This document shows, piece after piece, positions 35,280 through 44,750 of a stretch of 64,000 nt of DNA (positions are counted from its first letter, which is position 1; each line of letters begins with the position of its first letter). The notes under the pieces are model-generated. The model was not told the origin of the DNA, ran no database searches, and was given only the letters and a program-made list of their open reading frames with translations. The DNA comes from Rubrobacter indicoceani (GTDB lineage Bacteria > Actinomycetota > Rubrobacteria > Rubrobacterales > Rubrobacteraceae). The stretch lies in the NCBI RefSeq assembly GCF_003568865.1, contig NZ_CP031115.1, positions 1,364,001 to 1,428,000 on the forward strand. The letters are read 5' to 3'. A program made the translations under genes and the position numbers.

Positions 35280-36572
35280 ATGGGACGCTCATGGCGAAAC
35301 TTCTTCAGGAGAAAAAAGAACTCGCCGGAAGAGCAGCCCGAAACAGCTGTAAAGCCGGAAGAAACTACCGCCGTGGAGCTATCCGGAGCGGAGAAAGGCA
35401 GCGAGGGCCCGAACGCCTCCTTCGCCACCGAAACCACCGAAGAAGAACGCTCGGACGGACCGGGGGTTGTGAGGCTTCGCGGCATCGAGCGCGAAGAAGA
35501 ACCACAAAAGACACCGGAGCCCGTCGAGGAGACCGTACCGCAGCCGGATCCGGATCCGGAGCAGGCCGAGACCCCCGAAGCCTCAAAGGCTTTCGATGAA
35601 AAAGAAATCGGGGACGAGCCACAGAGTGCGGGGAGGCTGGTAGAGGAGCAGGAAAACTCCGGCGGGGGCTGGTTCAATCGACTGAGGTCGGGGCTTTCGC
35701 GGAGCCGGGAGTCGGTCGTCGGGCAGCTCAACGCCGCCGTAGCGGAGTTCCGGGACGCCGACGACGAGGAGTTCTGGGAGCGGGTCGAGGAGGTTTTGAT
35801 CGCCTCGGACGTAGGTGTGCCGACGACGGCGAAGCTCGTTGCGCAGCTGGAGCAGGAAGCCCTGCAGCGAAACATCACGAGCGGCAAGGAGCTTCGGGAG
35901 CTTCTGATAGAGAAAGCAACCGCGATGCTCGAAGGCCCGGTAGAGCTGGATATCTCGCACAGCCCGACGGTGCTCCTGATGGTCGGGGTGAACGGGACGG
36001 GCAAGACAACGACCATCGGCAAGCTGGCGCGCTTTTTGCCCGTAGACAACGTTATGTTCGCGGCGGGGGATACCTTCCGGGCTGCCGCGATAGAACAGCT
36101 TCAGACCTGGGGCGAGCGGACGGGAACCCCGGTCATAGCGCGGCAGCGGGGCGCGGATTCGGCGGCTGTTGCGCACGAAGCCGTCGAAGAGGCGAAAAGG
36201 GCCGGGACGGACGTACTGCTCATAGACACGGCGGGAAGGCTTCACACCAAATCGAACCTGATGGCGGAACTCGACAAGGTCAAGCGCGTAATAGGGAGGC
36301 AGTTGCCGGACGCGCCGCACGAGGTTCTGCTCTCAATTGACGCCACGACGGGGCAGAACGGGCTGCGGCAGGCAAAGATGTTCAACGAGACGGCGGGTGT
36401 AACCGGGGTGGTTCTGACCAAACTCGACGGGACGGCAAAAGGTGGAATTGCGCTGGCGATAGCGAACGAGGTCGGGGTGCCGATCAAGCTCATCTCCGTA
36501 GGTGAGAAGGTCGAGGACCTGCACCCGTTCGACGCCAGACAGTTCGCGGAAGCATTGTTTGGAGACTTATAG
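35280..36572 (+). CDS. ftsY: Signal recognition particle receptor FtsY
   Basis: A 430-residue SRP receptor GTPase. Residues 1-130 form an acidic, Pro/Glu-rich A domain. The N domain follows (EEVLIASDVGVPTTAKLV), then the G domain with GVNGTGKTTTIGKLA, FAAGDTFRAAAIEQL, DTAGRLH and TKLDGTAKGG. It brings ribosome-nascent chain complexes to the membrane. Immediately followed by its partner ffh, one base after the stop. Confidence 0.96.
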   Translation: MGRSWRNFFRRKKNSPEEQPETAVKPEETTAVELSGAEKGSEGPNASFATETTEEERSDGPGVVRLRGIEREEEPQKTPEPVEETVPQPDPDPEQAETPEASKAFDEKEIGDEPQSAGRLVEEQENSGGGWFNRLRSGLSRSRESVVGQLNAAVAEFRDADDEEFWERVEEVLIASDVGVPTTAKLVAQLEQEALQRNITSGKELRELLIEKATAMLEGPVELDISHSPTVLLMVGVNGTGKTTTIGKLARFLPVDNVMFAAGDTFRAAAIEQLQTWGERTGTPVIARQRGADSAAVAHEAVEEAKRAGTDVLLIDTAGRLHTKSNLMAELDKVKRVIGRQLPDAPHEVLLSIDATTGQNGLRQAKMFNETAGVTGVVLTKLDGTAKGGIALAIANEVGVPIKLISVGEKVEDLHPFDARQFAEALFGDL

Positions 36573-37934
36573 ATGGCTATGTTCGAGACGCTCGGCGAGA
36601 GGCTCAACAACGCGCTCGACGGGGTGCGGAGCAGCGGGAACCTAACCGAGGATCAGGTAAAGAAAGTAACGAAGGAAATCCGCCTCGCGCTTCTTGAGGC
36701 GGACGTGAACTTCAGGGTCGTCAAGGAGTTCGTGACGAACGTGCGCGAGCGGGCGACGGGGGCGGAGGTGTCGAAGGCTCTGTCGCCGGGGCAGCAGGTC
36801 GTTAAGATAGTGAACGAGGAGCTTGCGAACCTCATGGGCGGGACGGCGCACAAGCTGTCGTACTCAAAGAGCGGCCCGACGGTCGTGATGCTTGCGGGGC
36901 TGAACGGACACGGCAAGACGACCGCCGCCGGGAAGCTCGCGCTCTTCACCCGCAAGCAGGGCAAGAACCCGTATATGGTAGCCTGCGACACCTACCGTCC
37001 GGCGGCCATCGAGCAGCTCCGGCAGATCGGCAAGGAGATCTCCGTCCCGGTCTACGACGAAGGCATTGACGAGAAGCCGGAGGCTATCGCCGAGCGTGGC
37101 ATCAAGGCCGCGAAAGACGCGGGCTACGACTTCATTATCGTGGACACGGCGGGTCGGCAGGTTGTGGACATGGAGATGATGGAGGAGATAAAAAGGGTTC
37201 GGAGTTCTTCGAAGCCGCACTCCGTGATGCTCGTACTCGACGTGGTTACGGGGCAGAACGCGGTGGACGTTGCGGAAGCGTTTCGCCAGTACGCCGACTA
37301 CGACGGCATCATCCTGACCAAGCTCGACGGTGATGCGCGAGGCGGCGCGGCGCTGTCGGTCGTCAAGGTAACGGAGCGGCCGATACGGTTTGCCTCCGAG
37401 GGCGAGAAGATGAGCGAGTTCGACTACTTCTACCCGGACCGGATGGCGGGACGAATCCTCGGCATGGGCGACGTATTGACGCTCATCGAAAAGGCCGAAG
37501 AGCAGATGGACCGGGATGCCGCCGAGGCTCAGGGTAAGAAGCTCATGAGCGGGCAGTTCACGTTCGAGGACTTTCTGCAGCAGATGCAGATGATAAAGAA
37601 AATGGGGCCGCTCTCGGGGCTTATAGGCATGATACCCGGCCTCGGAAATCAGCTCAAGGACGTCGAGATAGACGACCGGATGATGGGTCGCGTAGAGGCC
37701 ATAATCACCTCCATGACGAAAAAGGAGCGCACGAACCCCAAGCTTCTGCAGAACCCGTCGCGGGCGAAGCGCATCGCACGCGGCTCCGGCTCTACGCAGC
37801 AGGACGTGCAGAAGCTCGTCAAACAGTTCTCCGAGATGCAGAAGATGATGAAGAAGATGGGCGGCAAGGGCGGCATGCCGAAGGGAATGCCAAAAGGAAT
37901 GCCCAAGATGCCGAAGGTTCCGTTCAAAAGGTAG
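36573..37934 (+). CDS. ffh: Signal recognition particle protein Ffh
   Basis: A 453-residue SRP54 GTPase. The N domain is followed by the G domain with GLNGHGKTTAAGKLA, CDTYRPAAIEQL, DTAGRQ and TKLDGDARGG. The C-terminal methionine-rich M domain binds 4.5S RNA and signal sequences (QQMQMIKKMGPLSGLIGMIPGLG) and ends in a Met/Gly/Lys/Pro repeat tail. It abuts ftsY, forming a targeting cassette with smc. Confidence 0.97.
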   Translation: MAMFETLGERLNNALDGVRSSGNLTEDQVKKVTKEIRLALLEADVNFRVVKEFVTNVRERATGAEVSKALSPGQQVVKIVNEELANLMGGTAHKLSYSKSGPTVVMLAGLNGHGKTTAAGKLALFTRKQGKNPYMVACDTYRPAAIEQLRQIGKEISVPVYDEGIDEKPEAIAERGIKAAKDAGYDFIIVDTAGRQVVDMEMMEEIKRVRSSSKPHSVMLVLDVVTGQNAVDVAEAFRQYADYDGIILTKLDGDARGGAALSVVKVTERPIRFASEGEKMSEFDYFYPDRMAGRILGMGDVLTLIEKAEEQMDRDAAEAQGKKLMSGQFTFEDFLQQMQMIKKMGPLSGLIGMIPGLGNQLKDVEIDDRMMGRVEAIITSMTKKERTNPKLLQNPSRAKRIARGSGSTQQDVQKLVKQFSEMQKMMKKMGGKGGMPKGMPKGMPKMPKVPFKR

Positions 37935-37942
37935 GCGGGTTG

Positions 37943-37971
37943 GTGTCAAAAGCTCTGTCAGGCGGTAGACT
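37943..37971 (+). promoter_or_regulatory. Candidate rpsP promoter
   Basis: GTGTCA (37943-37948) and TAGACT (37966-37971) with 17-base spacing lie in the 99-base gap after ffh. Start of transcription near 37978 would leave a leader of about 55 bases before the rpsP ATG, with AGAAGGAGAAG as ribosome-binding site. Confidence 0.55.
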
Positions 37972-38033
37972 GTTTCGCTGACAAATAAGAAATTACCATT
38001 CGGTACCGAAGTAATCGCAGAGAAGGAGAAGAG

Positions 38034-38276
38034 ATGGCAGTAAAGATCAGGCTCGCAAGGCACGGCTCGAAGGCAAACCCGTTCTACCGCATCGTGGTGG
38101 CGGACGCCCGCAGCCCGCGCGACGGTCGGTTTATCGACCGCATCGGCACGTACGATCCGCGTCAGCAGCCCTCGGACATCAAGGTGGACGTGGAGAAGGC
38201 GAAGGAGTGGCTCGGCAAGGGCGCGCAGCCGACCGACCAGACCCGCAAGCTTCTCAAGATCTCCGGCGCGCTCTAG
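38034..38276 (+). CDS. rpsP: 30S ribosomal protein S16
   Basis: An 80-residue small-subunit protein. It starts [26 protein letters not shown], with [10 protein letters not shown], typical of the family. First gene of the conserved rpsP-khpA-rimM-trmD-rplS cluster, with its own promoter. Confidence 0.97.
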   Translation: MAVKIRLARHGSKANPFYRIVVADARSPRDGRFIDRIGTYDPRQQPSDIKVDVEKAKEWLGKGAQPTDQTRKLLKISGAL

Positions 38277-38291
38277 GTTATTTCGGCCCCG

Positions 38292-38534
38292 ATGGAACAG
38301 CTAGAGAACCTTGTCCGACTGCTGATACGATCGCTCGTCGACGAACCCGACGCTGTCGAGGTTACGGGCCGTGAGGACGGCTCGCGGGTGGACATCGAGG
38401 TGCGCGTCGCCGACGGCGATATGGGCCGCATCATCGGCAAGCAGGGGCGCACCGTGAAGGCGATCCGCACCGTTACCAAAGCGGCCTCCGTCCGGCTCGG
38501 CAAGCGCGTCAACGTCGAGGTCGTGGACAGCTAG
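38292..38534 (+). CDS. khpA: KH-domain RNA-binding protein KhpA
   Basis: An 80-residue single-KH protein (YlqC) with the RNA-binding GxxG loop in MGRIIGKQGRTVKAIRTV. It usually lies between rpsP and rimM in Gram-positive bacteria and works with KhpB in control of division and small RNAs; KhpB is not in the window. Confidence 0.9.
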   Translation: MEQLENLVRLLIRSLVDEPDAVEVTGREDGSRVDIEVRVADGDMGRIIGKQGRTVKAIRTVTKAASVRLGKRVNVEVVDS

Positions 38535-38541
38535 CCCCGCG

Positions 38542-39048
38542 TTGACCGAGAGACTTTCCGACCCGGTGGTCGTCGGGGTGATCTCCGCCCCGCACGGCGT
38601 TCGCGGAACCCTCCGCGTGAAGCCCGCCGGCGATGGTCGGCACCTGAGGGAGGGCCTCGCCCCCGTCCTGAACGGCTCGCGGCACAGGATAATCACCTCC
38701 CGCCCGACGCCAAAGGGCTTTCTCCTGGACTTCGACGAGTTCAACGACCGCAGCGAGGTCGAGGCTCTGCGAGGCAAAGAACTCACCCTCGACCGCTCCG
38801 AACTCGACGCGCCGGACAAGGACGAGGTCTACGTTGCGGACCTTGTCGGGCTCGAAGTGTTCGACGGCTCGGGCGAGAAGCTCGGCACCGTCGCGGAGAC
38901 CTTCCCGACCGCCGCACACGAGATCCTTGCGGTCCGGAAAAGCAACGCGCCGGACCTCTACCTCCCGTTCACCGTGGAGCACGTCCCGGAACTCGACCTT
39001 GAAGCCGGACGCATCACCGCAAACCCGCCCGACCCCGACGACGAGTAG
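38542..39048 (+). CDS. rimM: 16S rRNA processing protein RimM
   Basis: A 168-residue ribosome maturation factor. The N-terminal domain has VVGVISAPHGVRGTLRVKP; the C-terminal PRC-barrel has VYVADLVGLEVF and VPFTVEHVP-like ending LPFTVEHVPELDLEAGRI. TTG start at 38542 after the khpA stop. It binds S19 in 30S assembly. Confidence 0.94.
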   Translation: MTERLSDPVVVGVISAPHGVRGTLRVKPAGDGRHLREGLAPVLNGSRHRIITSRPTPKGFLLDFDEFNDRSEVEALRGKELTLDRSELDAPDKDEVYVADLVGLEVFDGSGEKLGTVAETFPTAAHEILAVRKSNAPDLYLPFTVEHVPELDLEAGRITANPPDPDDE

Positions 39049-39057
39049 GCACACCCG

Positions 39058-39723
39058 GTGAAGAGCATTGATGTTTTCTGCGTTTTCCCGGCGGCCGTCG
39101 ACGCGATGATGGGCGTCGGGGTGGTCGGAAAGGCCATCGAGACCGGGCTCGTCGACTACCGGAGCTTCTCCTTTCGGGATTACGTGGACGCCGGAAAGCG
39201 CATCGACGACTCACCGTACGGCGGCGGGGCCGGAATGGTCATCCGCCCCGACGTGGTGGCGCGGGCTTTCCGGGAGGTTTATGGCGTTCCGGCCCGGCAG
39301 GTCCGCGAAGGCCGGCGGGTCGTGATCACGGAACCGGGCGGGCGACTTCTGACGCAGGGCTACGCCGAGGAGGCCGCCGCCGGACGCGACATCACCATAG
39401 TCTGCGGTCGGTACGGCGGGATAGACGGTCGGGTGCGGGAGCACCTGTGCAGCGAGGCGGTTTCGCTCGGGGAGTTTGTGCTTTCCGGGGGTGAGATCGC
39501 GGCTATAGCCCTGGCGGACGCGGCCGTCCGGCAACTGGACGGCGTCCTCGGCAACTCGGAGAGCCTTGTCGGGGAGTCGTTCTCCGGTGCGGGAGCGATA
39601 GGGCCGCCCGTCTACACCCGCCCGGCGGAGTGGGATGGAGAGGGGGTACCGGGCGTGTTATTATCCGGCGATCATGCAAAGGTAGACGAGTGGCGGTTGC
39701 GCCACTCGCGCCGGAGCGACTGA
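39058..39723 (+). CDS. trmD: tRNA (guanine-37-N1) methyltransferase TrmD
   Basis: A 221-residue SPOUT methyltransferase. It has the knot region motifs [27 protein letters not shown], and [18 protein letters not shown]. It ends near [10 protein letters not shown], shorter than the usual 240-250 residues, lacking the last C-terminal helices; the SAM and tRNA sites are present. GTG start. A TATTAT at 39659-39664 near its 3' end could act as a separate promoter for rplS. Confidence 0.94.
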   Translation: MKSIDVFCVFPAAVDAMMGVGVVGKAIETGLVDYRSFSFRDYVDAGKRIDDSPYGGGAGMVIRPDVVARAFREVYGVPARQVREGRRVVITEPGGRLLTQGYAEEAAAGRDITIVCGRYGGIDGRVREHLCSEAVSLGEFVLSGGEIAAIALADAAVRQLDGVLGNSESLVGESFSGAGAIGPPVYTRPAEWDGEGVPGVLLSGDHAKVDEWRLRHSRRSD

Positions 39724-39809
39724 GACGAAGAGCGGAGATCAGGGCGACCCTGCGGTTGTCCGACAGCCGTGTTTCGAAGACGAGAAACCCCCCACGAGAG
39801 GAGAACCAC

Positions 39810-40136
39810 ATGATAACGAGTGAGACTTTGCAGAAGCGCGACGTGAACTTCAAGCCCGGCGACACGGTGCGCGTTCAGGTACGCGTTACGGAGGGCAACC
39901 GGGAGCGTCTGCAGGCGTTCGAGGGGTTGTGTATCGCTCGAAAAGGCGGCGGCATCAGCGAGACGTTTATGGTCAGGAAGAACTCGTTCGGCGTGAGCGT
40001 CGAGAGGATCTTCCCGCTCCACTCGCCGAAGATAGCGGAGATAGAGGTCATCTCCCGGGGCGCGGTGCGCCGGGCAAAGCTCTACTATATCCGCGACAAG
40101 GTCGGTAAAGCCGCCCGCGTCAAGCGCGCCAGGTAA
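39810..40136 (+). CDS. rplS: 50S ribosomal protein L19
   Basis: A 108-residue large-subunit protein with the signature [33 protein letters not shown] and [17 protein letters not shown] 39810 follows an AGAGGAGAACC tract. A longer in-frame frame from 39630 overlaps trmD and has no family match. The 86 bases between trmD and rplS hold only leader sequence. Confidence 0.97.
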   Translation: MITSETLQKRDVNFKPGDTVRVQVRVTEGNRERLQAFEGLCIARKGGGISETFMVRKNSFGVSVERIFPLHSPKIAEIEVISRGAVRRAKLYYIRDKVGKAARVKRAR

Positions 40137-40149
40137 GACCCCGCCCGGT

Positions 40150-40752
40150 TTGCCGGAGGCGCACGAACTCTACGCCTTCGATGCGGCTTGGATTGCCGAA
40201 CGGGGCTCCGGCGGGCCGCTTGCCGGGGCGGACGAAGCCGGACGCGGGGCGTTCGCCGGGCCGATCTTCGCTGCGGCGGTGGTTCTCGGTGCCGGTGAGA
40301 TAGAAGGAATAAAGGATTCGAAGCTCCTGAGCGCAGACGCTCGGGGGCTTCTTTTTTCGGGGGTGATCGGGGCTGCAGAGGCCGTTTCGTTGGTCTCCTA
40401 TCCGGCGTGGTGGATAGACGCGCACGGGCTCGGTCGGGCAAACCGGGAGGCCCTTACCCGCGCGCTCGAGCTCGTCTCCGACCGGGCTGGGTGTCTGCTT
40501 GCGGACGGAAAGCTGCGCATCGGCGGCGCGGAGTCGCTGCCGAGGGCGGATGGCTCGAGCGCGGCGGTTGCGGCGGCGAGCATAGTGGCCAAGGTTATGC
40601 GGGACCACGCGATGACTTGTCTTGCGTCGGTGTACCCGGCCTACGGTTTCGAGCGGCACAAGGGTTACGGAACGGCTCAGCATCGGGCCGCGCTTATGGA
40701 GGTCGGGCCTTGCCGGGTGCATCGTCTGAGTTACCGGGGCGTCGGGGCTTGA
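40150..40752 (+). CDS. rnhB: Ribonuclease HII
   Basis: A 200-residue enzyme that removes ribonucleotides from DNA. The catalytic DEAGRGAFAGP motif, the Asp in IKDSKLL, and the later acidic site in LLADGKLRI are present; the ending SIVAKVMRD and YPAYGFERHKGYGTAQH is typical. TTG start at 40150. No signal peptidase gene lies between rplS and rnhB, as is found in some relatives. Confidence 0.94.
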   Translation: MPEAHELYAFDAAWIAERGSGGPLAGADEAGRGAFAGPIFAAAVVLGAGEIEGIKDSKLLSADARGLLFSGVIGAAEAVSLVSYPAWWIDAHGLGRANREALTRALELVSDRAGCLLADGKLRIGGAESLPRADGSSAAVAAASIVAKVMRDHAMTCLASVYPAYGFERHKGYGTAQHRAALMEVGPCRVHRLSYRGVGA

Positions 40753-41096
40753 ACAACCGCAGGACGGGCGACCGGGGCGAGGCGCTGGCGCTGCGTTACC
40801 TTGAAAGGCTCGGCTACAAGCTTGTCGGGCGCAACTACCGGACGCGCTACGGGGAGATAGACCTTATCGTGCGGGATGGTCGGACGCTCGTGTTCGTGGA
40901 GGTCAAGTTTCGCCGGGGTGTGGGCTACGGCGACCCGCTGGAGGCCGTGACGCCCCGAAAGCAGAGGGTTATTCGCGCCGTCGCGGAGGTCTATCTCTCG
41001 GAACTAGAGGCCGAGCCGGAAGACCTGCGCTTCGACGTCATCGGCATCACCGCCGGAGAACGGCGATCAGTCAGGCACGTCCGCGACGCGTTCTGA
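40749..41096 (+). CDS. UPF0102/YraN family nuclease-like protein
   Basis: A 115-residue protein with a restriction-endonuclease-like fold; it has the catalytic-type residues in YGEIDLIVRDGRTLVFVEVKFR (E-D-ExK). The TTG at 40749 overlaps the rnhB stop (TTGA). It is common beside rnhB. The in-frame longer frame from 40407 lies inside rnhB and is not used. Function is unknown. Confidence 0.85.
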   Translation: MNNRRTGDRGEALALRYLERLGYKLVGRNYRTRYGEIDLIVRDGRTLVFVEVKFRRGVGYGDPLEAVTPRKQRVIRAVAEVYLSELEAEPEDLRFDVIGITAGERRSVRHVRDAF

Positions 41097-41192
41097 AGTC
41101 TTCGGGGGCCGTCGTCGGGGAGGTTGCCCCGGTAGGCGGTGCATGCTTCGACCGCGAAGCGGGTCGGATTAGCGCGAAGTGTGGGATACGGC

Positions 41193-41198
41193 TATACT
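41193..41198 (+). promoter_or_regulatory. Candidate comM -10 element
   Basis: TATACT lies in the 183-base gap after the YraN gene. It would begin a transcript near 41206, about 75 bases before the preferred comM GTG. No clear -35 is seen. The rest of the gap shows nothing else I can support. Confidence 0.45.
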
Positions 41199-41279
41199 GA
41201 TCTTCTACCTGAACCGGTAGTCGAAGCAGAGCAAGAATCGTCGGCGATAAAGGTTTCCAAAAAAGGCATTAGGTTAGCT

Positions 41280-42800
41280 GTGTCGGTCTGTCGGGCGCGA
41301 AGTCTGGCCCTCAAGGGCATTGATGCTGAACCGGTAGAGGTCGAGGTGGACGTAAGTTCGGGGCTGCCCGGCTTCTCGATAGTCGGTCTGCCCGACGCTG
41401 CGGTTCAGGAGGCGCGCGAGCGGGTCAGGGTGGCCGTCACCAACAGCGGGTTCAAGTTCCCGACGAAGAAGGTGGTCGTAAACCTCGCCCCGGCCAACCT
41501 CCGCAAAGCGGGGGCGGCTTTTGATCTCCCCATAGCCCTCGGAATACTGGCCGCGTCCGGGGTGATACCACCGGAAAAGCTGGCGGGGTTTGCGGTCTGC
41601 GGGGAGCTTTCGCTAGACGGGGGACTGCGCCCGGTGCGCGGCGCGCTCTCCATGGCGGAGGGCGCGCGCTCGGCGGGTATGGGGGCGATGCTTATGCCCG
41701 AGCGAAACGCCGCCGAAGCGGCGTCCGGCGGAACCCCGGTCTACGGGATCGAGTCCCTTACCCGGGCGGTCGAGTTTCTTCGCGGTGAGATAGAAGTAGA
41801 GGTAACGGAGTCGGAGCCGTACGATTGCGGACCGGAGAAGGACGAGCCGTGCGGAACGCCGGATTTCTCGGACGTCGCGGGGCAGGCCTACGCCAAGCGT
41901 GCCCTGGAGGTCGCGGCGGCGGGGGGACACAACGTGCTTCTGAGCGGCCCGCCGGGTTCTGGGAAGACGATGCTCGCGAGCCGGCTCCCGGGGATACTGC
42001 CGCCCCTGACGCTCCCGGAGAGCATCGAGGTAACAAAGGTCTACAGCGCCGCGGGGCTGTCGCCGGGCGAGGGGCTTATCCGGCGTCGGCCGTTTCGGGC
42101 GCCGCACCACACCATCTCGACAAGCGGGCTTTCGGGGGGCGGGAGCAACCCGCGGCCCGGGGAAGTGTCGCTCGCGCACAACGGCGTGCTGTTTCTCGAC
42201 GAGTTCCCGGAGTTCGGCCGGGGAACGCTAGAAGTGCTCAGGCAGCCGCTGGAAGACGGGGTCGTGCGGATAGCTCGCGTTGCAGCAACGACAAGCTACC
42301 CGGCGAGGGTGATGCTTGTATGCTCGATGAACCCCTGTCCGTGCGGTTACGCCGGAGATGCAAAGAAGCGCTGCCGCTGCACCGCGGGGCAGATAGAACG
42401 CTACCAGGCAAGGGTCTCCGGCCCGCTTCTTGACCGGCTGGACCTTTTCGTGGATGTGCCGCGCCCCAGGCGGGAGGAGCTTCGCGGCGACTCGCCCGGG
42501 GAGTCTTCGGCCGGGATCAGGGGCCGGGTTCTCGGGGCAAGACAACTTCAGCAGAAGCGTCAGGGTGGGCCGAACTCCGCGCTGTTCGGGCGGGACCTCA
42601 GGCGGGAATGCCGCCTCGGGGATGAGGCTGAGGCGCTGCTTGCCGGGGCGATAGACCGCATGAACCTCTCGGGTCGCTCGCACGATCGGGTGCTGCGGGT
42701 CGCCCGCACGGTCGCCGACCTCGCCGGGTCGGAGGGAATTTCGGTCGAGCACCTGGCCGAGTCGCTCAGCTACAGGAGATCCCACCTTGTCGCGGTCTAG
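41280..42800 (+). CDS. comM: ComM/YifB family AAA+ protein (Mg chelatase-like)
   Basis: A 506-residue AAA+ helicase that in other bacteria helps branch migration during natural transformation. The N-terminal domain is SSGLPGFSIVGLPDAAVQEARERVR, NLAPANLRKAGAAFDLPIA. Walker A is GPPGSGKT, and the zinc-binding segment is NPCPCGY...CRCT followed by ARVSGPLLDRLDLFVDV. GTG 41280 gives the family-like N-terminus; an in-frame ATG at 41139 precedes the probable promoter and is disfavoured. DprA follows. Confidence 0.93.
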   Translation: MSVCRARSLALKGIDAEPVEVEVDVSSGLPGFSIVGLPDAAVQEARERVRVAVTNSGFKFPTKKVVVNLAPANLRKAGAAFDLPIALGILAASGVIPPEKLAGFAVCGELSLDGGLRPVRGALSMAEGARSAGMGAMLMPERNAAEAASGGTPVYGIESLTRAVEFLRGEIEVEVTESEPYDCGPEKDEPCGTPDFSDVAGQAYAKRALEVAAAGGHNVLLSGPPGSGKTMLASRLPGILPPLTLPESIEVTKVYSAAGLSPGEGLIRRRPFRAPHHTISTSGLSGGGSNPRPGEVSLAHNGVLFLDEFPEFGRGTLEVLRQPLEDGVVRIARVAATTSYPARVMLVCSMNPCPCGYAGDAKKRCRCTAGQIERYQARVSGPLLDRLDLFVDVPRPRREELRGDSPGESSAGIRGRVLGARQLQQKRQGGPNSALFGRDLRRECRLGDEAEALLAGAIDRMNLSGRSHDRVLRVARTVADLAGSEGISVEHLAESLSYRRSHLVAV

Positions 42801-43920
42801 GGACATCTCCGGCGAGCGCGAGGCGTGCCTGTTCTTCTCTCTTGTGCAGGCGCAGGTCGGTCGCAGCCTGAGCAACCGGCTGGGCGGCAGGAGCCTCGTG
42901 GAGGCCGCGAGCCTCTCCGTCCCCGAACTGTCCGCCCTTGCAAACCTCTCCGAGAAAGCGGCGGCGACGCTCGGGCGGATCTCATCCGGGTTCGATGCCG
43001 GGGCGATGCTCGAGGAGTTGAACAGAAACGGCGTGCGGGCCGTAACCCTCGCCGACGGGGAATATCCGGAGCGGCTGAGAGGGGCCTCTGACCCGCCGCC
43101 GGCCCTGTTTGTTCGCGGGGAGTTTCCACCGGGGCGGGAGGGCATTGGAGCCGCTGCGGTCGTGGCCGTCGTCGGCTCGCGCAAGGCTTCGGTCGGGGCG
43201 CACTCCGTGGCCCGCTCGCTCGGGCGTTTGCTGGCGGAGCGGGGGGTTTCGGTGGTCAGCGGGCTTGCGCTCGGGATAGATGCGGCGGCTCACCGGGGTG
43301 CGCTGGACGCGGGCGGCGAGACGGTCGGGGTGCTGGGCTGCGGAATAGACGTGGTGTACCCGAAAAGAAACGGCCGGCTCTTTGAGGAAATCGTCTCCGA
43401 GGGGGGAGCGGTGGTCTCGGAGTACTATCTCGGCGAGGCACCACTCGCGTGGCGGTTCCCGGCGAGAAACAGGATAATCGCTGCGCTCTCGGATGCAACG
43501 GTCGTGGTCGAGGCCGCCGAGCGCAGCGGGTCCCTGATCACGGCCCGCCACGCGCTCGATGAGGGCCGCGAGGTCTGGGCCGTGCCCGGCCCGGTGGGGA
43601 TGGACGAGTGCCGGGGTTCCAACAAGCTGCTCTCCGACGGTGCCGCGGTTCTCTGGGACGTGAGGGAGTTTGCTTCAAGCTTCGGGGAGGCACCGGCCCC
43701 CGTCGAGAAAGAGGAGCCGGCTGTGCCGGAGGGCCTGCCGGACCGGGAGGCGAAGGCTCTCGGAGCGGTGGACTTTGCGCCGAGCGCGGTGGACACCGTC
43801 GCGCTCAGAAGCGGGATGCAGGTGCGCGACCTTCTTCCCGTGCTGACCATGCTCGAACTCAAAGGATACGTCTCCCGGGACGCGACCGGGGCGTTCGCCA
43901 GAAAAGCGCGGGGCTCTTGA
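42787..43920 (+). CDS. dprA: DNA processing protein DprA
   Basis: A 377-residue protein that loads RecA on incoming single-stranded DNA. The Rossmann-like core has VAVVGSRKASVGAHSVA, VVSGLALGIDAAAH, GVLGCGIDVVYPKRN and FPARNRIIAALSD. A C-terminal winged-helix region (about residues 310-370) is present. TTG start overlaps the comM stop by 14 bases. With comM and pilT-pilC it supports a possible uptake pathway. Confidence 0.94.
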   Translation: MSRSRDISGEREACLFFSLVQAQVGRSLSNRLGGRSLVEAASLSVPELSALANLSEKAAATLGRISSGFDAGAMLEELNRNGVRAVTLADGEYPERLRGASDPPPALFVRGEFPPGREGIGAAAVVAVVGSRKASVGAHSVARSLGRLLAERGVSVVSGLALGIDAAAHRGALDAGGETVGVLGCGIDVVYPKRNGRLFEEIVSEGGAVVSEYYLGEAPLAWRFPARNRIIAALSDATVVVEAAERSGSLITARHALDEGREVWAVPGPVGMDECRGSNKLLSDGAAVLWDVREFASSFGEAPAPVEKEEPAVPEGLPDREAKALGAVDFAPSAVDTVALRSGMQVRDLLPVLTMLELKGYVSRDATGAFARKARGS

Positions 43921-44750
43921 GAGCCTCCATGAGCCGTCTCTGGAGCTCCTACGCCGAGGCGCGGCGGGAGCTCTGGATGCTGCTCGCCGCCGACGGAGCC
44001 TCCGACACCTCGGAGGTCGAGGTCGTCGAGAAGCGCGTCCGGCAACTCAAGGACCGACTCGTCGTCAACTACTCGCCGCTCGTCAAGTACGCCGCCGGGC
44101 GGGTAACGGCCCGCTCCACGGGAAGCCTGGATCAGGAAGAAATACTTTCGTGGGGCATCGTCGGGTTGCTCGACGCGGTGGAGACCTTCGACGCCGGAAA
44201 GGGCGCGAAGTTCGAGACGTACGCCATCTCGAAGGTGAAGTGGGCGATCCTGGACGAGATGCGTCGCCTCGACCCGCTCCCGAGGCGCGAACGGCAGCGG
44301 GTCCGGGAGTCACAGAGAGCCCGTGAGTCCCTGGAGCAGGAACTCAGGCGCGCCCCGACGGAGGTCGAGGTTGCGGAGAAGATGGGGGTAGAGACCGGGG
44401 ATCACCAGCGGTTCCTAAGCCGCTACCGGCAGTCGCAGACGCTCTCCCTGGAGTCCGGGATAGAGTCCGGGACGGACGGGGGTTTCGAGCTTCATCAGGT
44501 TATCGCCGACCATCTCTCCGAGACCCCGGACGAGGCCGCCGAAGCCGACGAAATGCGCCGCAACCTGACCGAAGCGATACGAAACCTCGCCGAGCGTGAG
44601 CGTATCGTAACGACCTTCTACTTCTACGAGGGGCTGACCCTGCGTGAGATCGGCAAAGCCCTCAACCTCACGGAAGGCCGCATAAGCCAGATACTCCGGC
44701 AGGCGCTGAACAAGCTCCGCGCCGCGCTGACCGGGACGCCCGCGTCCTAG
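43917..44750 (+). CDS. whiG: WhiG/FliA-type RNA polymerase sigma factor
   Basis: A 277-residue group 3 sigma factor. Region 2 has LVVNYSPLVKYAAGRV, EEILSWGIVGLLDAVETFD and FETYAISKVKWAILDEMRRLDPLPR, a segment characteristic of WhiG/FliA. Region 3 is RRAPTEVEVAEKMGV and region 4 is GLTLREIGKALNLTEGRISQIL. TTG 43917 overlaps the dprA stop; an ATG at 43929 is possible. The dprA-whiG-rpsB order matches Streptomyces, where WhiG controls sporulation. Its role here is unknown. Confidence 0.9.
   Translation: MRASMSRLWSSYAEARRELWMLLAADGASDTSEVEVVEKRVRQLKDRLVVNYSPLVKYAAGRVTARSTGSLDQEEILSWGIVGLLDAVETFDAGKGAKFETYAISKVKWAILDEMRRLDPLPRRERQRVRESQRARESLEQELRRAPTEVEVAEKMGVETGDHQRFLSRYRQSQTLSLESGIESGTDGGFELHQVIADHLSETPDEAAEADEMRRNLTEAIRNLAERERIVTTFYFYEGLTLREIGKALNLTEGRISQILRQALNKLRAALTGTPAS

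Noticed and set aside
43608-43916. N-terminal extension of the WhiG-type sigma factor
   Set aside because: The first 103 codons of that frame are out-of-frame dprA and have no sigma motifs.
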